64,000 bases of DNA from Selaginella moellendorffii (GCF_000143415.4 NW_003314299.1:1015963-1079962), one strand, 5' to 3'. Positions 1 through 11,720 are shown, counted from the first letter of the stretch. A program made the numbers and translations. The notes: generated from the letters alone by a model not told the origin.

Positions 1-1100
1 AAACACAAATATTCTATGACTACTTTAGATTTTATGTTACACAGATCTATAAGAAACTTAGCAAGGGCACTCTTCCTTTCACCTCTAGCTGCTTGGGCTA
101 CACATCAAGCTTCATGTCATGATGTCCACTACCAAATCCAAATGAAACCACAGTCTCAATAACCTTGATGGTGATTGAGAAACTTCAAAAATTTCACTCT
201 CAACTTTGTCATCAGCACCACTCTCATTTGAAGTTTTGTCATGAATCAATTCATTTGCCTAGAAAACTCCATTAGCACTAACAACAAGATTTTTGATCTG
301 CCCATATTCCTACAGCAAAGCCATAACATAGAGCAGACACTTATCACATTTGTGCCTTCCTTTGCTCTGTCCAATAACAAACAAAAATGTGTTATAATCC
401 CATTGGTAGAAAAAACATCATCCTGATTTTCCTAGGTACCATGGAAACCGAGGCTGCCTTGGACCTATGATCTAATAGTTGCAAAATGCTAGGCAATCAA
501 GTTTACTATTATAGATTCTTATTCCTAAATTTCACCCATATAAATATACTTTACTCCATTATTTAACATGGTATAACCCAAGTCAAATAAAGAACAAAGA
601 TAAACTGGTTTCCCACCATCCTTACTATACCTAAATTCAAAGAGTACAATAAATTTCTAGCTTGTGCAACGGGTTTGGAGTTTGGCTCCAAATTCAGGTG
701 CACTACATTTGATATCAAAAATACAAACACCTATCTATATGCTCATTAAGTTGCTTCATGACCAAGCCATCCTAGCCAACAATAGATTATTATAGCTCAC
801 TAGTTGTTTTGGTTAGGCAGGTGACATCTATTCATTGCATTAGGTGTTAGTGGTTAGGACAATGGTTACAAAAACAGTTTTAATATTTTCTCTTGATGAC
901 TCAGCATGGCTCAGACCTATGTTAATCTCATAAGACTTTAATCTACTTGCTTGTTGTGAAACTTCTTGCTTCATATTAAGATTTTTGTCAAGGTAATAAC
1001 ATTGGTTGACCAATCACTCCCACCACCTTCTATTCACAACAACCAAGAAAACAACATTTGACATACTTAATCCCTCAATCTTGTTCATCTCATGCATGCT
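1..1100. other. AT-rich intergenic DNA, duplicated segment
   Basis: I see no gene here. Positions about 241-470 and 1060-1120 recur with small changes at about 12968-13190 and 13915-13965, and part of it recurs inverted at about 23110-23240. This marks the left edge of a tandemly duplicated unit. A short GA-repeat lies at about 1115-1133, at the junction with the PPR relic. Confidence 0.7.
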
Positions 1101-1129
1101 TAACCTACTTGAAGGAGAGAGAGAGAGAG

Positions 1130-2153
1130 AGAGATTGGATCGTGGGCTGAGATCATCGCATTCCACGCCACAAGATCCTTGTCCGGCATCTCATTGAAGA
1201 CGAGGCATGCATGATCAATCTGCCCGCTCTGTGCCTGTGCCGTGATCATTGACATCCACAAGATCACGTCCCTGGCCGCCATTACCCAGAAGAAGCACTC
1301 TGCACGGTCGAATCGCCTGTTGCGCACACACGCTGCCATGATCGCATTCCAGTCACGTCCCTCTGCGCCATTGCCACGAAGATCGCCGTCGCCACGCCCA
1401 GATCGCTGGCCTTGCTGTACATGTCCAGGAGCACGGTGGCCAGCACAGGATTGTCTAGCGATGATCCCTCAAGAGCGCTGTGATGGATCAGCTTACCAGT
1501 AGCAAGATCGCCGCTGATAGCGTAGGCACTAAGGATCCCCACGAATGTGATCCCGTCCGGCCTCGCACCCTTGAGATCCATGCGCTTGAAGAGATCGATG
1601 TAATTACGCATTTGCCCGTGCCGGGCATTTGCTGCAATCAAAGCGTTCCAAGACGCCACATCATTCTCAGGAGAATAGAGGAACTGATCTTCCTCTAAAA
1701 GAATTATATCCTTCTTTTCGCATGCGATGATCAAAATAGTGTATGACACGACGCTTTCTTGAGGGATCCTCGCAAGAACAGATCTACCATACAGCAAATC
1801 CCCGCCTTGGGCAGTTGCTGTGAGGAGGATGTCGCGGAGGCCGTGCGTCCGGTTTCCCCGTAAGCCTGGAGCATCGCATTCCAGGATACGATCGTCCAGT
1901 AGGGGATCTTCGCGAAGCACTGCTCCACGATCGCACTGGCGCCCCAGCGCATAGGACGTGATGAGCGCGTTCCAGGCCACAGCGTTGCGCTGCTCCATCT
2001 CATCGAAGAGCACCCTCGAATCGCCGAGGCTCTGAGCCTGCGCACACGCCGCCAGGAGGATCGTCCATGAGAAGATGTTCGTGGAGGGCATCCAGGCGAA
2101 GATCTCCTCGGCAGTGGCGAGTCTCGGTGAAAGCCTGCGCGATCGAGTTCCAT
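1130..2153 (-). pseudogene. PPR protein relic (unit A)
   Basis: The minus strand encodes PLS-type pentatricopeptide repeat pieces: a motif with NIFSWTILLAACAQ, then NDVASWNALIAANARHGQ, GARPDGITFVGILSA, and finally RDVILWMSMITAQAQSGQ and KDLVAWNAM. The pieces lie in more than one frame (breaks near 1280-1340 and near 1900-2000), there is no N-terminal start, and the reading ends in a GA-repeat before any C-terminal E domain. PPR proteins bind organellar RNA, but this copy cannot make a full protein. It is a close relative of the longer relic at 15265-16980. It abuts a PTR transporter fragment on the opposite strand. Confidence 0.8.
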
Positions 2154-2430
2154 GGAGTGTTCGTGTATGCCGGGAGGACCGAGTTCTTCAACGAGGAGTC
2201 CCCCGAGGCAATGCGGAGATTGATCGGTGCGCTCTCGCTCGCTACAAAGGCTTTAGGGAGTTATAGCTTATCTTAGTAGTGTTCTTGGTCTTGCGGTGGA
2301 GAAGATCACGAGCAAGGATAGCGGACGCGGGAGCTGGATCGATCACCATAACTTCTTCTGGCTCTTGGCGGCGCTCGTCGCCATTGATCTTGGCTTGTTT
2401 CTTGTGTGTGTCCACTGCTCTAGCAATTGA
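2154..2430 (+). pseudogene. NPF/PTR transporter C-terminal fragment (unit A)
   Basis: The plus strand encodes the last transmembrane part of a PTR/NPF transporter: a stretch with AGRTEFFNEESPEAM, then LIGALSLATKALGSY, and after a frame change VEKITSK, GSWIDH and FWLLAALVAIDLGLFLVCV. It matches the end of the complete gene at 31264-32974. The N-terminal ten or so membrane segments are missing and the frame is broken near 2270, so it is a dead fragment. It is joined directly to the PPR relic upstream and to a GGH fragment downstream. Confidence 0.8.
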
Positions 2431-3125
2431 TGCGGGAACCATTGTAGCGAACTTCCTCGCGCTCGCTGTGATCGCCGCCGCTAGGATCATCCAGCTACCC
2501 GAAGAATCCCGAGAGAAGCGGCCGCTGATTGGGATTCTCAGGAGCTACATCAACAGGCTGGAGCCCGGCGATCCCAGGCGCTCCAGCATATCTTACATCG
2601 CTGCCTCGTATGTGAAATTCGTCGGGGCCGGGGGTGCTCGCGCCGTTCCTTTGCTTTACAACGAGCCTTGGGAGACGCTAGCTGGAACTTCTAGCCGTGA
2701 TCGTCAGTAGCAACCATTCCATCCTCGACTGTTACAACGCACACAAAGCTGCTGGAGCGCTAAACTTCGCGGGCGACTGGGCCAAAGAGCGCAGCATGTT
2801 TACCTGGTAACGAGTCAGTTCTTTGTATGTGCTTGTGAAATGTTCTTGGTCCAGGTTTCCTAAGGACATTCTGGATAAGGTGGAGCACGAGAAGCTTGCA
2901 ATGCAGAATCACATTGTAAGGTTCTCAGCACTTACTTTGTGTTTTCTTCTTCTCATTTCTTTGGCTTGAATTGCAGAAAGGTCTATCTCCACAGACTTGG
3001 AGAAACACACAGAGCCTTAGAGATTTCTTTGACGTGCTAACTACAACTCTTGACCTGAATGGGAAGGTAACTCTCAGTGCCAAATCTCTTGAGCCATCTT
3101 TGATAATACAACTACTATTATTTTA
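2430..3125 (+). pseudogene. gamma-glutamyl hydrolase relic (unit A)
   Basis: This is a broken copy of the GGH gene at 25908-27405. A one-base loss after the start codon breaks the frame; exon 1 (EKRPLIGIL, ISYIAASYVKF, ARAVPLLYNEPWETL) is readable. Exon 1 then joins directly into the middle of exon 3, losing intron 1, exon 2 and the part of exon 3 with the catalytic GTCLG cysteine. Exons 4 and 5 follow with intron 4 still present (2839-3065). Exons 6-9 are deleted, so the sequence jumps from intron 5 to the 3' UTR near 3105. The retained introns show that the copy arose from DNA and not from a processed transcript. Confidence 0.85.
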
Positions 3126-3139
3126 GCTGAGGTCTGTAA

Positions 3140-3212
3140 TCCGTCGCCGTCAAGTCCGGTCAGGATGCATGGCTTTCACCGAGGCGACCCTGGTTCAAAT
3201 CCCAGCAACGGA
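3140..3212 (+). tRNA. tRNA-Glu(UUC)-like sequence, probably a pseudogene or SINE head
   Basis: The 73-nt stretch has the order of a plant tRNA-Glu: acceptor TCCGTCG...CAACGGA, a D arm with GGTCAGGAT, an anticodon loop CTTTCAC with TTC, and a T loop TTCAAAT. The anticodon stem and T stem have mismatches and acceptor pair 6 is C-A. A better copy lies at 25789-25861. Both sit just after GGH 3' sequence and are followed by the same ATTGTATTTGATCCTCC tail, so this may be a tRNA-derived repeat copied with the segment and not a working tRNA. Confidence 0.4.
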
Positions 3213-3855
3213 ATTGTATTTGATCCTCCCCACCTCAAAAAAAGGATGTGCACACTTTTCACAAGGGCAGAATACCCCACTGAATAATCTCAACTGGCTG
3301 CCCACTTGCAGGCAGGGATGATATTGCAAGTTGTAAGTAATCTGCCCTGGTGGCAGGCGAGTACGATGCTGAGAGGTGTTATTAGAAGTGATGATTGTGG
3401 TATACGGGAAAAAGCTTTCACCTGATGCTTTTCCAGAGCTACAGCTCTCGATGTGGAACCCATAGCTTTGTGAGTTCGCATCTAATTCTATTGTTAAATT
3501 GATCGCACCTGTCCAATCGAGTTTAGTTCTTGGTAACAATCTTATTGATAAACCCACGTGGCTAACGTGGTCTGTAGAAACCTGTATACTACTTACGTCG
3601 AACAAAACAGTCCTCCAAGTTCAGTACAAGCATGCCTACGGGCTTGCCCTAACCTCTTCATTAAGCCATTTGTTTCTTTCCACTACGAAAGAGAATGCTC
3701 TTCTTTGTGCTGGAAAATAATCGGGAGCTCTGTGAGAATAATCAACCTGTATCATTTTTTACTTTAAACACCTTTATTTAGATGATTAACATAACTAATG
3801 AAAATGCAAAACTAAATTCAAGATAAAACAATAAATATAAACACCTTTACCCACA
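3213..3855. repeat. duplicated BAHD upstream flank (unit A)
   Basis: I see no gene. The sequence matches the flank at about 25040-25788 in inverted orientation, including the TTCACAAGGGCAGAAT and CTGCCCACTTGCAGGCAGG segments. In both places it lies between GGH 3' sequence and a BAHD gene. In unit A the BAHD promoter and first codons are missing at its right end. Confidence 0.65.
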
Positions 3856-5045
3856 TCTCCTTTGAGAATTACACCAAGCAAGTCTACTATTTCCCGCCAT
3901 CTAGCAGGGATGATCTTGTCGCGAGCTTGAGAGCTTCGCTGTCCAGAGTGCTTGTCCCGTTTTATGTCTTGGCAGGGCGGGTGCGCAGGGCGGAAGATGG
4001 TCACAAGCTGGAGGTGGATTGCAACGATGCTGGCATCTTGTTTGTGGAGGCGAGTGCCCCTGATGCCAGCTTCAGCGATTGGAAAAACATGGCGTTTTGC
4101 TCCATCGAGCAGCATCTCAATCCTTCAGAAGTGGCCATTACGGATCCAGACACTGCTCCGATCTTCAAAGTTCAAGCAGGTTTCTTGATATCGCAGTTAA
4201 TTCCTAAATATTCATGGAATTCCTGAATCTAGGTGACGAAGTTCAAGTGTGGTGGGATAGCATTGGGGATCTTAGTGGCCGAAGTGGTGCTGGATGGATC
4301 CTCATTCTTTGCGTTTGTGAACGCTTGGTCCGAAATCCACCGAGGCCTACCGCTTTTGAGGCCTCCGGTATTTGCCTCTAACATTTTCCAGGCCAGGCAG
4401 CCCCCAGAGATCATTCTGCCAGTCCGCGACTACTACTCCTCTCCGGTCTATAACACTCACTCGGCCAAGTAACATCCGAGTACGCAGTGAAGATGTTTGA
4501 GGGATCCTGACCAAGTCGACGATCTTACCCGAGACGTTCACAGTGGTCCGTACAGCTATGGCCGCCCTCCAACCTCGTTCGGAAAGCCATCACTGAGGCC
4601 AGAGATCCAAGACTCAATCATCACAAGCTATGTCTATGTGATCTCTCTCAAGGGCAAGAACCGCTGGAACCTCCCAGTCCCAGCCTCATACATTGGCAAC
4701 AGCATCCACTCACCATGCCTCACTGCCAAGGCCGGGGACATTAAATCCCGCCATCTCTCCTATGCTGTCAGGCTCTTCCACGAGGATCTATTTGTTACTC
4801 CAGGTAATCGAGGAGGAGGTATTGGTGCGTTTGCCAGCAGCGTTTCTACACACCCACGTATCCTAAGCACCACTCAAGAACACATGCAATCCACCATCGA
4901 CTGGATGGAGATGGAGCTGTGCAGAGGAAGGAAGATCAATCTAAATGGTGATTTTGTGTCAGGGACTAGGATCTACAGCACGAGCTTGCAAGTTTCCCTG
5001 TGTATAGTGTTGATTTTGGATGGGGAAAGGTTGTACTATACTTAA
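3856..5045 (+). pseudogene. BAHD acyltransferase pseudogene (copy A)
   Basis: Exon 1 is readable from [16 protein letters not shown] to DTAPIFKVQ but lacks the promoter, start codon and about the first 30 residues. Exon 2 begins at about 4233 with VTKFKCGGIALGILVAEVVLDG. A deletion near 4470-4505 and others near 4590 and 4790-4860 shift the frame, and an insertion interrupts the sequence before STTQEHMQS. The tail after 4985 is lost and replaced by an inverted piece of the gene. The family normally transfers acyl groups from CoA to alcohols or amines. Sequence details (LVAEVV, LLRPP, and the intron text) ally it with copy C and not with its tandem neighbour B. Confidence 0.9.
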
Positions 5046-5147
5046 GGTTTGATTACACTCCCCGCAAGCACAAGGAGCCAAGCACACATAAGGAACTGTG
5101 CAAACTTGTGCTATCGATCTTAGTCCCCGACACAAAATCACTATTTA
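4941..5147 (+). repeat. inverted repeat (hairpin) at the end of BAHD copy A
   Basis: Positions about 4941-4997 are BAHD exon sequence around the GDFVSGT codons. Positions about 5090-5147 carry the same sequence in reverse complement, with roughly nine differences in 57 positions by eye. An RNA through this region could fold into a stem of about 57 bp with a loop of about 90 nt. Confidence 0.7.
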
Positions 5148-6545
5148 GAATTGGTGTTGGTAATAGATTTATTTGTAAGCTTATTTTACTCTATATATAT
5201 TATTTGTTTTCTTTTAGAGATTTTCTATGCAATGAACCAATCAAATTATACTTCAACTGTCATCTTTGGGGCCAGAGTGAAGTCTTTTGCTCTTGGCCAA
5301 TAGGACACCTGCAAACCATTTTGCTAGAGAAGAACAAAGTGCAACATGTATCTTGGGCAATGAGCTGGGGGAGCAACAGCTGTCACACTCTCATAGGACT
5401 GCTCAAGGGCAATTGGCTGTGAATTATATTGGCCAAAGACACAATTGGCATGATTTTTTATGTTTGTGGTGTTTCTCATGCTCAAGTTTTTGCCTTGTAG
5501 ACTTCTTTAGATCCGTGCCAATTGTCATTTATGGTTGCCACATGAATATGAGATGAATTCTTGGGTATTACCAATAACTCATACTATTCAGCATGAACTG
5601 AACCAAGAACTTCACCTCCCACAGAATTTGCAAAATGTGTGTATTAGTAAGGTTATTGTTTTTTTTTTTTTATCTTTGTGTTAAATTGTGCTATGAGGGT
5701 GGCTTTTCTCTGAGCTGTGGCAACTATGTCACCCATGACAATGTGCATGTCTTGGACATGTCCATTACGTCATTACACAATGCATTCTTAGCTTTCCATT
5801 TTGCAAAATTTTTCACATTCTGTTTCATTGGCATAAGTTTAATTTTCTACAAAAGTAATATTAGAAACTTCATCTTTTTTCAATATTCCTGAGAAAAAAG
5901 GTGTTTTAGATTCTTATACCTTTATCCCTTTCTATATAAATAATCTTACTTTAATACCAAAAAGGTATTTACTCATTTAAGTTTGCATAGAATATTTTGA
6001 ATTTTTATACATTTGTATTCACCTAGTGGGTCCAGGATTTCCCAACCTCCCTTTGCTGTTCATTTTCAGTTTGGGCTAGGTTTAAAAGAGTGTTAGTAGC
6101 TATGGTTTTGAGAAAAATTGTTGTGATGGTTTGGAAATAATAGTATAGCTTAGCTTGCAAGAATAGACAGAAACACTTATGTAGTTTGTTTCTCTATGGT
6201 CTAATTAGTATTTCATTTTGCAATGGCAGTTGTTTGAGATCTAGAAGTTTAGGAGGCTCCCCCAACCCTCAAATTGCATATCTAGACCAACTTTGGTTTC
6301 CATGGTTTTTGGAAAAATCAAGATGATCTTTTGCTTGCCAATGGGTGCATGACTGTTTTTAGGTTGTTGTGGTTGCTCCAAAACACAACAAGCCCATCAT
6401 CCATGGGGAGGATCACAACATTTTTGTTTGTTATTAGGTAAAACACAAATATGACAAATGCCTGCTCTTGTGTATGGGTTTGTGTTTGTGTGATCAATGA
6501 GAGTGAGCAGGAATGTGGCAGTCAGAGATCTTGCAATTTCAGGAC
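5148..6545. repeat. BAHD downstream flank (unit A), no gene
   Basis: No supported gene. The sequence aligns with the flank after BAHD copy B (about 19270-21016), which has extra AT-rich DNA at about 20030-20340, and its first part with the flank after copy C (about 23240-23600, inverted). A homopolymer T run lies at about 5658-5671. Confidence 0.7.
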
Positions 6546-6550
6546 ATTAA

Positions 6551-6990
6551 TGTCAAGACCCCCCAACAAAATCAAGACTGGAAAATGCAAAAGACAAAGA
6601 GAAAAGCTAGTGGAAACAAAGAAAAGGCCTTAGACTGGCGTTGATTCAGATTGTGGAGAAATGGAACAAGGCTAACCTATATATACTATAGGTTGATGAA
6701 GCTCCACCACTCTTGGATCGAGGACGGCCTAAATATAGCTGATGTCAAGGAGGTGCCACATCAATATCAGGAATGTGGCTCGAGACTCAGGAATTGTACA
6801 GGAAATCAGAGAGTCAGGAATAGGGAAGTGTCTCGAGAGTCAGGAATAGGGAAGTGTCTCGAGAGTCAGGAATAGGGAAGTGTCTCGAGAGTCAGAAATA
6901 GGGAAGTGTCTCGAGAATCAAGAATGTGGTTTGCAGGTCAGGAATCTGGCGAGAGTCAGGAATGTGGCAAGAATTGGGGGATTCCTGACA
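6551..6990 (-). repeat. 3' LTR of the chromovirus
   Basis: 440 bp, TGTCAAGACC at its left end and ATTCCTGACA at its right end on the plus strand. It holds four tandem copies of a 26-bp unit (GAGAGTCAGGAATAGGGAAG plus six more bases) at 6809-6912, against two copies in the other LTR. That difference of 52 bp accounts exactly for the difference in LTR length. Confidence 0.95.
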
Positions 6991-7006
6991 GCACCCCCTC
7001 CTCAAG
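6991..7006 (-). other. polypurine tract of the chromovirus
   Basis: On the minus strand the sequence next to the 3' LTR reads TTGAGGAGGGGGTGC, directly followed by the LTR start TGTCAGGAAT. This is the expected place and composition for the plus-strand primer of reverse transcription. Confidence 0.8.
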
Positions 7007-7104
7007 AACAAGTGGAACGAGGATGTGAATGAGAACGACGAGGAGGATGAGATGAGCGGCGAGGGATGGGAGATGGAGAAAAAGAATGAGGACTGGGACG
7101 AGAA

Positions 7105-10100
7105 GGATAGCGATGGTGGAAGTTTTGAACAAGGTTAGAAGAATGAATCAGGTTGTCCGCAGGTTCCCAAGTGCGTTCTTCAGGCCCGTAACCCTTCTAG
7201 TCGACTAGATAGTAGAGTTTAGACTGTGAAATCTTGGAATCAAGGATGTCCTAAACCTTGTACTCAGACCCATCTTTGAACTGCACTGGTGGAGGTGGAG
7301 GAATGACCCGATTGGGAATAGGACTGAGAATATAAAGCTCAAGGAGAGAGGAATGAAAAACGGGGTGAATTTGATATGAGGAGGGAAGTGCAAAGCAATA
7401 AGTGATAGGATTAATGATGGCAGTGATAGGGAAAGGACCGAGGCGTTTGAAATCAAGTTTTGGACAGAGCCTGATGGTGGAGATATTTCACCTAAGGAGC
7501 CAAACTTTATCCCCGATATTGTAAGGGGGACAATCCTGACGATGGACATTGGCAAATGTTTTGTGAGATTCCTGAGCACAATGGAGGTGGAAGGAGATGG
7601 AGTTGTGGATTTCTTGGAAGTTGGAGACAAATGACTCAGAGCGGGGATTTGAATAAGAGGATTCGGATGGAGAAGGAAGTGAGAGATTGAATTGGGGATT
7701 TCGACCAGAGTTTGCAAAGAAGGGGGATATTTGAAGAGAGGAGTGAACAGAGTTGTTATAGGAGAACTCAGCAAGGGGAAGGATATTGAACCAGTTATCC
7801 TGATGATAGTTGATGAAGCACCTCAAGAATTGTTCCAACATCTGAATCATTCGCTCGGACTGCCCATCAGTTTGAAGATGATATGCCGAAGAGAGGTTGG
7901 CCTTCACTCCAAGCAGCTGCAAAAACCGTTGCCAGAAATGAGAGATGAACTGAGGCCCCCGATCCGAAACCACATCTGTAGGAATCCCATGAAGTCGAAA
8001 AATTTCCCTAAATACCAGTTTTGCCATCTCCTCACCCGAAAACTCCTTGGTACATGGCAAGAAGTGCGCCATCTTTGTGAAGTGATCCACCACAACTAAA
8101 ATGTTGTTGAAGCCTCCAGAACTCGGAAGATCACTCAAGAAATCCATGGAGATGGATTCCCAAGGACCTGAAGGGATCGGAAGGGAACAAAGCAAACCTA
8201 AAGGAAGGTGGCGAGGTACCTTATTCCGGACGCAAGTGTCACAGGAGGTAACAAAAGCTTTGATGTAGTCGTTCATGTGAAGCCACCAAAAGTCCCATGC
8301 AACTAGCTCATAGGTTTTCACAATGCCGAAGTGACCAGCAGTCAGGCTATCGTGGCACACCATCAGGACCAACCTTCGAGCATCACCTTCAGGAACATAA
8401 AGCTGCTCCCCATGGTATAATAAGCCATCTAAGAACTCGAACTCGTCAAATCGCCGGCAGTCGGGAGTCACAAGGTGTCCAGCCTGAAGATGGGGGAAAA
8501 TGTCGCTGGCGAGATCATCGGATTGAAGATCGTTTTTGATTGCATCCATCAAGGAGGAGTCCTGAGGGGCCAGGGAAATTGCCATAACTTGAAGCCGATT
8601 AAGACCAAGGATAACTTGATCCTGTTGATCGAAGGCAGGATTACCAGGCTTGAGACTGAGATAAGAGCGCCTTGAAAGAGCATCAGGAAGGCCTTGAAAC
8701 TTTCCAGGTCTGTACTTAATAACAAAGTCAAACCGACTTAGGAATTGTGCCCACCTTGCTTGACGACGGCTTAAAACTTGGGAAGTGGCAAAGTACTCAA
8801 GATTTTTGTGATCTGTCCAGACTGTTGTTTGATGGCCTGCCCCCTCCAAAAAACGGCGCCACTCTCCAAAGGAATCCACAATGGCAAGGAGCTCCTTGTC
8901 GTGGATTTCATAATTAATCTCCGCAGGCTGGAATTTCCGAGAATGGAAAGCGACCGGATGAAGTTCTTGATCCGCTCCGAGTTGAGACAGCACAGCACCG
9001 ATGGCAAAGTCGGAGGCGTCAGCCTCGATGAAGAAAGGTTGTGAGGAATCAGCATGGGTCAAAACGGGAGCAGAACTGAAGGCTGCCTTGAGTGTGTCGA
9101 AGGCGTGCTAGGCAGCAGCAGACCAAGAGAAGGGAACATCCTTGCGAGTGAGATGCGTGAGAGGAAGGACAATGTCAGAGTAGTGATCAATGAATTTGCG
9201 GTAGAAGTTGGCAAAGCCAAGGAAAACTTGAACATCCGACATTGATTGTGGAGGCTCCCACTTGAGAATAGTCTTGACTTTGGCAGGATCCATCGTGATA
9301 CCCTCAGGAGTGACAATGTACCCAAGGAACTCCACAAACTGCTGATCGAAGGAACATTTCTCAAGCTTCGCGTATAGGCCGTGTTCTCGCAGCTTCGCCA
9401 GCACCTTGCGTACATGTTAGTCGTGCTCCTCCTAAGTTTTTGAGTAGATGAGGATGTCATTGAGGTAGACAATCACCATCTGATCAAGAAACTCCCGAAA
9501 GATGTCGTTCGCCATGTGTTGGAAAACTGCTAGAGCATTTGTCAAGCCAAATGGCATGACAGTGTACTCGAAGTGGCCATAGCGGGTTCGGAACGCAGTC
9601 TTCCATTCATCACCAGGCCGGATCCGGATCAGGTTGTATGCGCCACGAAGATCAATCTTGGTGAAGAAGCGGGCACCGCCGAGGCGTTCCAACAGGTCCG
9701 AGATCAGGGGCAGCGGATAACGGTTCTGAATAGTCACCTTGTTCAAACCTCGGTAATCAATTACTAGCCGCAAACTCTCATCCTTCTTCTTGACAAAGAA
9801 GACAGGCGCTCTAGCCAGGGACCGCGAATGCTGAATGTACCCCGAGGCAAGGTTCTCATCCACTTACTCTTTGAGGGCCTTAAGCTCGGACGGGGATAAC
9901 CCGTAGATAGGCCCCCACGGAGGTGACGCTCCTTTCTGTAAATCAATGGGACAGTCATAAGGCCAATGAACAGGCAGTACACTAGCTTTTTTCTTGTCAA
10001 ACACATCCCCAAAATCATGATACTTCTCAAGAAGACTAACAAGAAAAACATGCAAAGCAAAAAGGAAAATAGGTTCTTCATGAAGGAGTTCTTTCATAAT

Positions 10101-10910
10101 GATTATGGAGATAGGAGGAGGTGTACGACTAAATGGAATGATGAAATGAGGATACTGTCCAGTGTAAGATGGAGGAGAGGAAAAAGAAGAGGGTGAAAAC
10201 TTCATAGAGTCAGGAACAAAACCCTAATTTGAGTTTAGGGAACTTTTCCTGATTCAAACTCGATGAACAGCAGGGGAAGCCATGGGAGATGGTGATGTGG
10301 GAGAGATGAGCTGTAATTCCTTCTAACAAATCTGAGGCTGATGTAGTTGGAACCAAGGAAGACCGAGCACCACAAAGGAGGACTTGTTGTTAATGATGTT
10401 GAAGGCGATATCGGTGACGGTGGACTCAATATGTACTCGAATGGGCAACGTTTCCCTAAGTCCAGAAGATGGAGACACAAAATGCCCGCCGATTGCCTTC
10501 AACCCTCAGATCCCGTATGGTAGGAGAAAAAGGAACGTGATGTCGGGCAACAAAGTCCATGTTCATGAAGCAGGAAGTTGCACCCGAGTCCAGTAGCGCC
10601 AAAGCCTTGAGTCCTAATTGTTTGGTGAAAGAAAGGAGACATGGGACACAGAAGTTGCAGGAATTGGTGGTGGCTTTGATGAAAGGTGGTGAGGAGCTTG
10701 ATAAAGAAGAAAAATGATTTTTATTTAGAGAGTCCAAACAGACAGCTCCTACTCTGTTTAGACAGGGTCGTTTCCCAACTGCAACAGAGGTGGACTTTGA
10801 GGCAGAGTGAACTCGAGCAGTCGGGGAGGCTTCTTGGGACACACAGCTGCTTTGTGATTAGGATCAACACAGTAGAGGCAAAGGTTATGAGATATTCGAC
10901 ATTGCTTCTC
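7105..10910 (-). pseudogene. chromovirus gag C-terminus/pol: CCHC, protease, RT, RNase H, integrase, chromodomain (broken)
   Basis: Reading down the minus strand: a CCHC zinc knuckle at 10839-10880 (C-x2-C-x4-H-x4-C); protease ALLDSGATSC at about 10599-10570; RT from about 9960 to 9108 with [18 protein letters not shown] and [10 protein letters not shown]; RNase H from 9062 with PFFIEADASDFAIGAVL; integrase with the HHCC site near 8370-8200 and a DDE core containing SDRGPQF and TDGQSER; then a chromodomain at about 7105-7275 with YYLVD, KGYGPEERTWEP. In-frame stops lie at about 9864, 9432, 9420, 9105, 7485 and twice in the chromodomain. The RT YxDD box reads YLND (codon 9459-9461), so the first catalytic Asp is Asn. 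Gag and RT share one frame; protease is shifted by indels. Confidence 0.9.
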
Positions 10911-10937
10911 AACATGACTCAACTTCCCTCTAATGAG

Positions 10938-11720
10938 TCAAGGAGTACCAGAAATATCCATCGGGACCGGAGCAGTAGGTTTAGGAGTATGCCCCGAAGA
11001 CTCAAGCTGGGATTCCTGAGTCTGGGACGGAAAAACAGTGGCACGGCGACTTTCCTGACGACGTTCAAAGAGACGATTGTCACATCGAATAGCTTTGTTG
11101 ATGGTGTCCGACAAGTCCTTGGGATCCTCCATGGTGAGCAACAAATCCTTGACACCGTTGTTGAGGCCGAAACAAAATTGGTCAATCAAGGCTCGCTCAT
11201 CCCACTAAGTGTCCAAGGCAAGGAGTTGGAACTCTATAGCATAGATCGAGGTAGGACAAGACCTCTGAGAGAGACGTCTCATCTTTGTGGTAGTAGCCCG
11301 AACCCAATCCGTCGCGCCAAAACATGCTTCGAGCTTCTCTTTGAACAATTGAAGATCCATCAGCTCCGGAACCACAACCCCTTTCATGCTCTTCTCCAGA
11401 AGAGGAGAAAACCATGACAAAGTTGCACCTTCGAGCAACGTCCCAATCGCACCGATTTGAGACTCGGGAGTGGGGTACCGCCAATATTGAAGTGCAAAGA
11501 TCAGCTCCATTTGGTTCAAAAATCTGCGAAGCTCCGAACGCTTGCCTGAAAATTTCACCGGGAAACTCACTTTCGGTTCAGGAACTTTGCTGGATCCTTG
11601 AGCCGAAAGTGAAGCAAGCTCCTGCTGCATGCGAAGAAGGGTCACCTTCAGCTCAGTATTCTCAAACTGGATTTTTGCAAGGACTTCGGCAAAGAAATCA
11701 AGATGGCTTGGAGACTCCAT
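10938..11720 (-). pseudogene. chromovirus gag (broken)
   Basis: The reading starts at an ATG at 11720 (MESPSHLDFFAEVLAKIQFE), passes a leucine-rich N-terminus that may form a coiled coil, and then shows retrotransposon gag core features such as PVKFSGKRSELRRFLNQ, ATLSWFSPLLE and LDLQLF-like text. A TAG at about 11205 interrupts it, and the same frame continues with WDERALIDQFCFGL to a TGA at 10938. The CCHC knuckle follows in the same frame. Gag would form the particle that encloses the element RNA. The leader between PBS and ATG is about 80 nt. Confidence 0.85.

Noticed and set aside
7205-7774. 189-residue minus-strand frame rich in Pro, Ser and Leu
   Set aside because: It is an out-of-frame shadow of the chromovirus integrase C-terminus and chromodomain.
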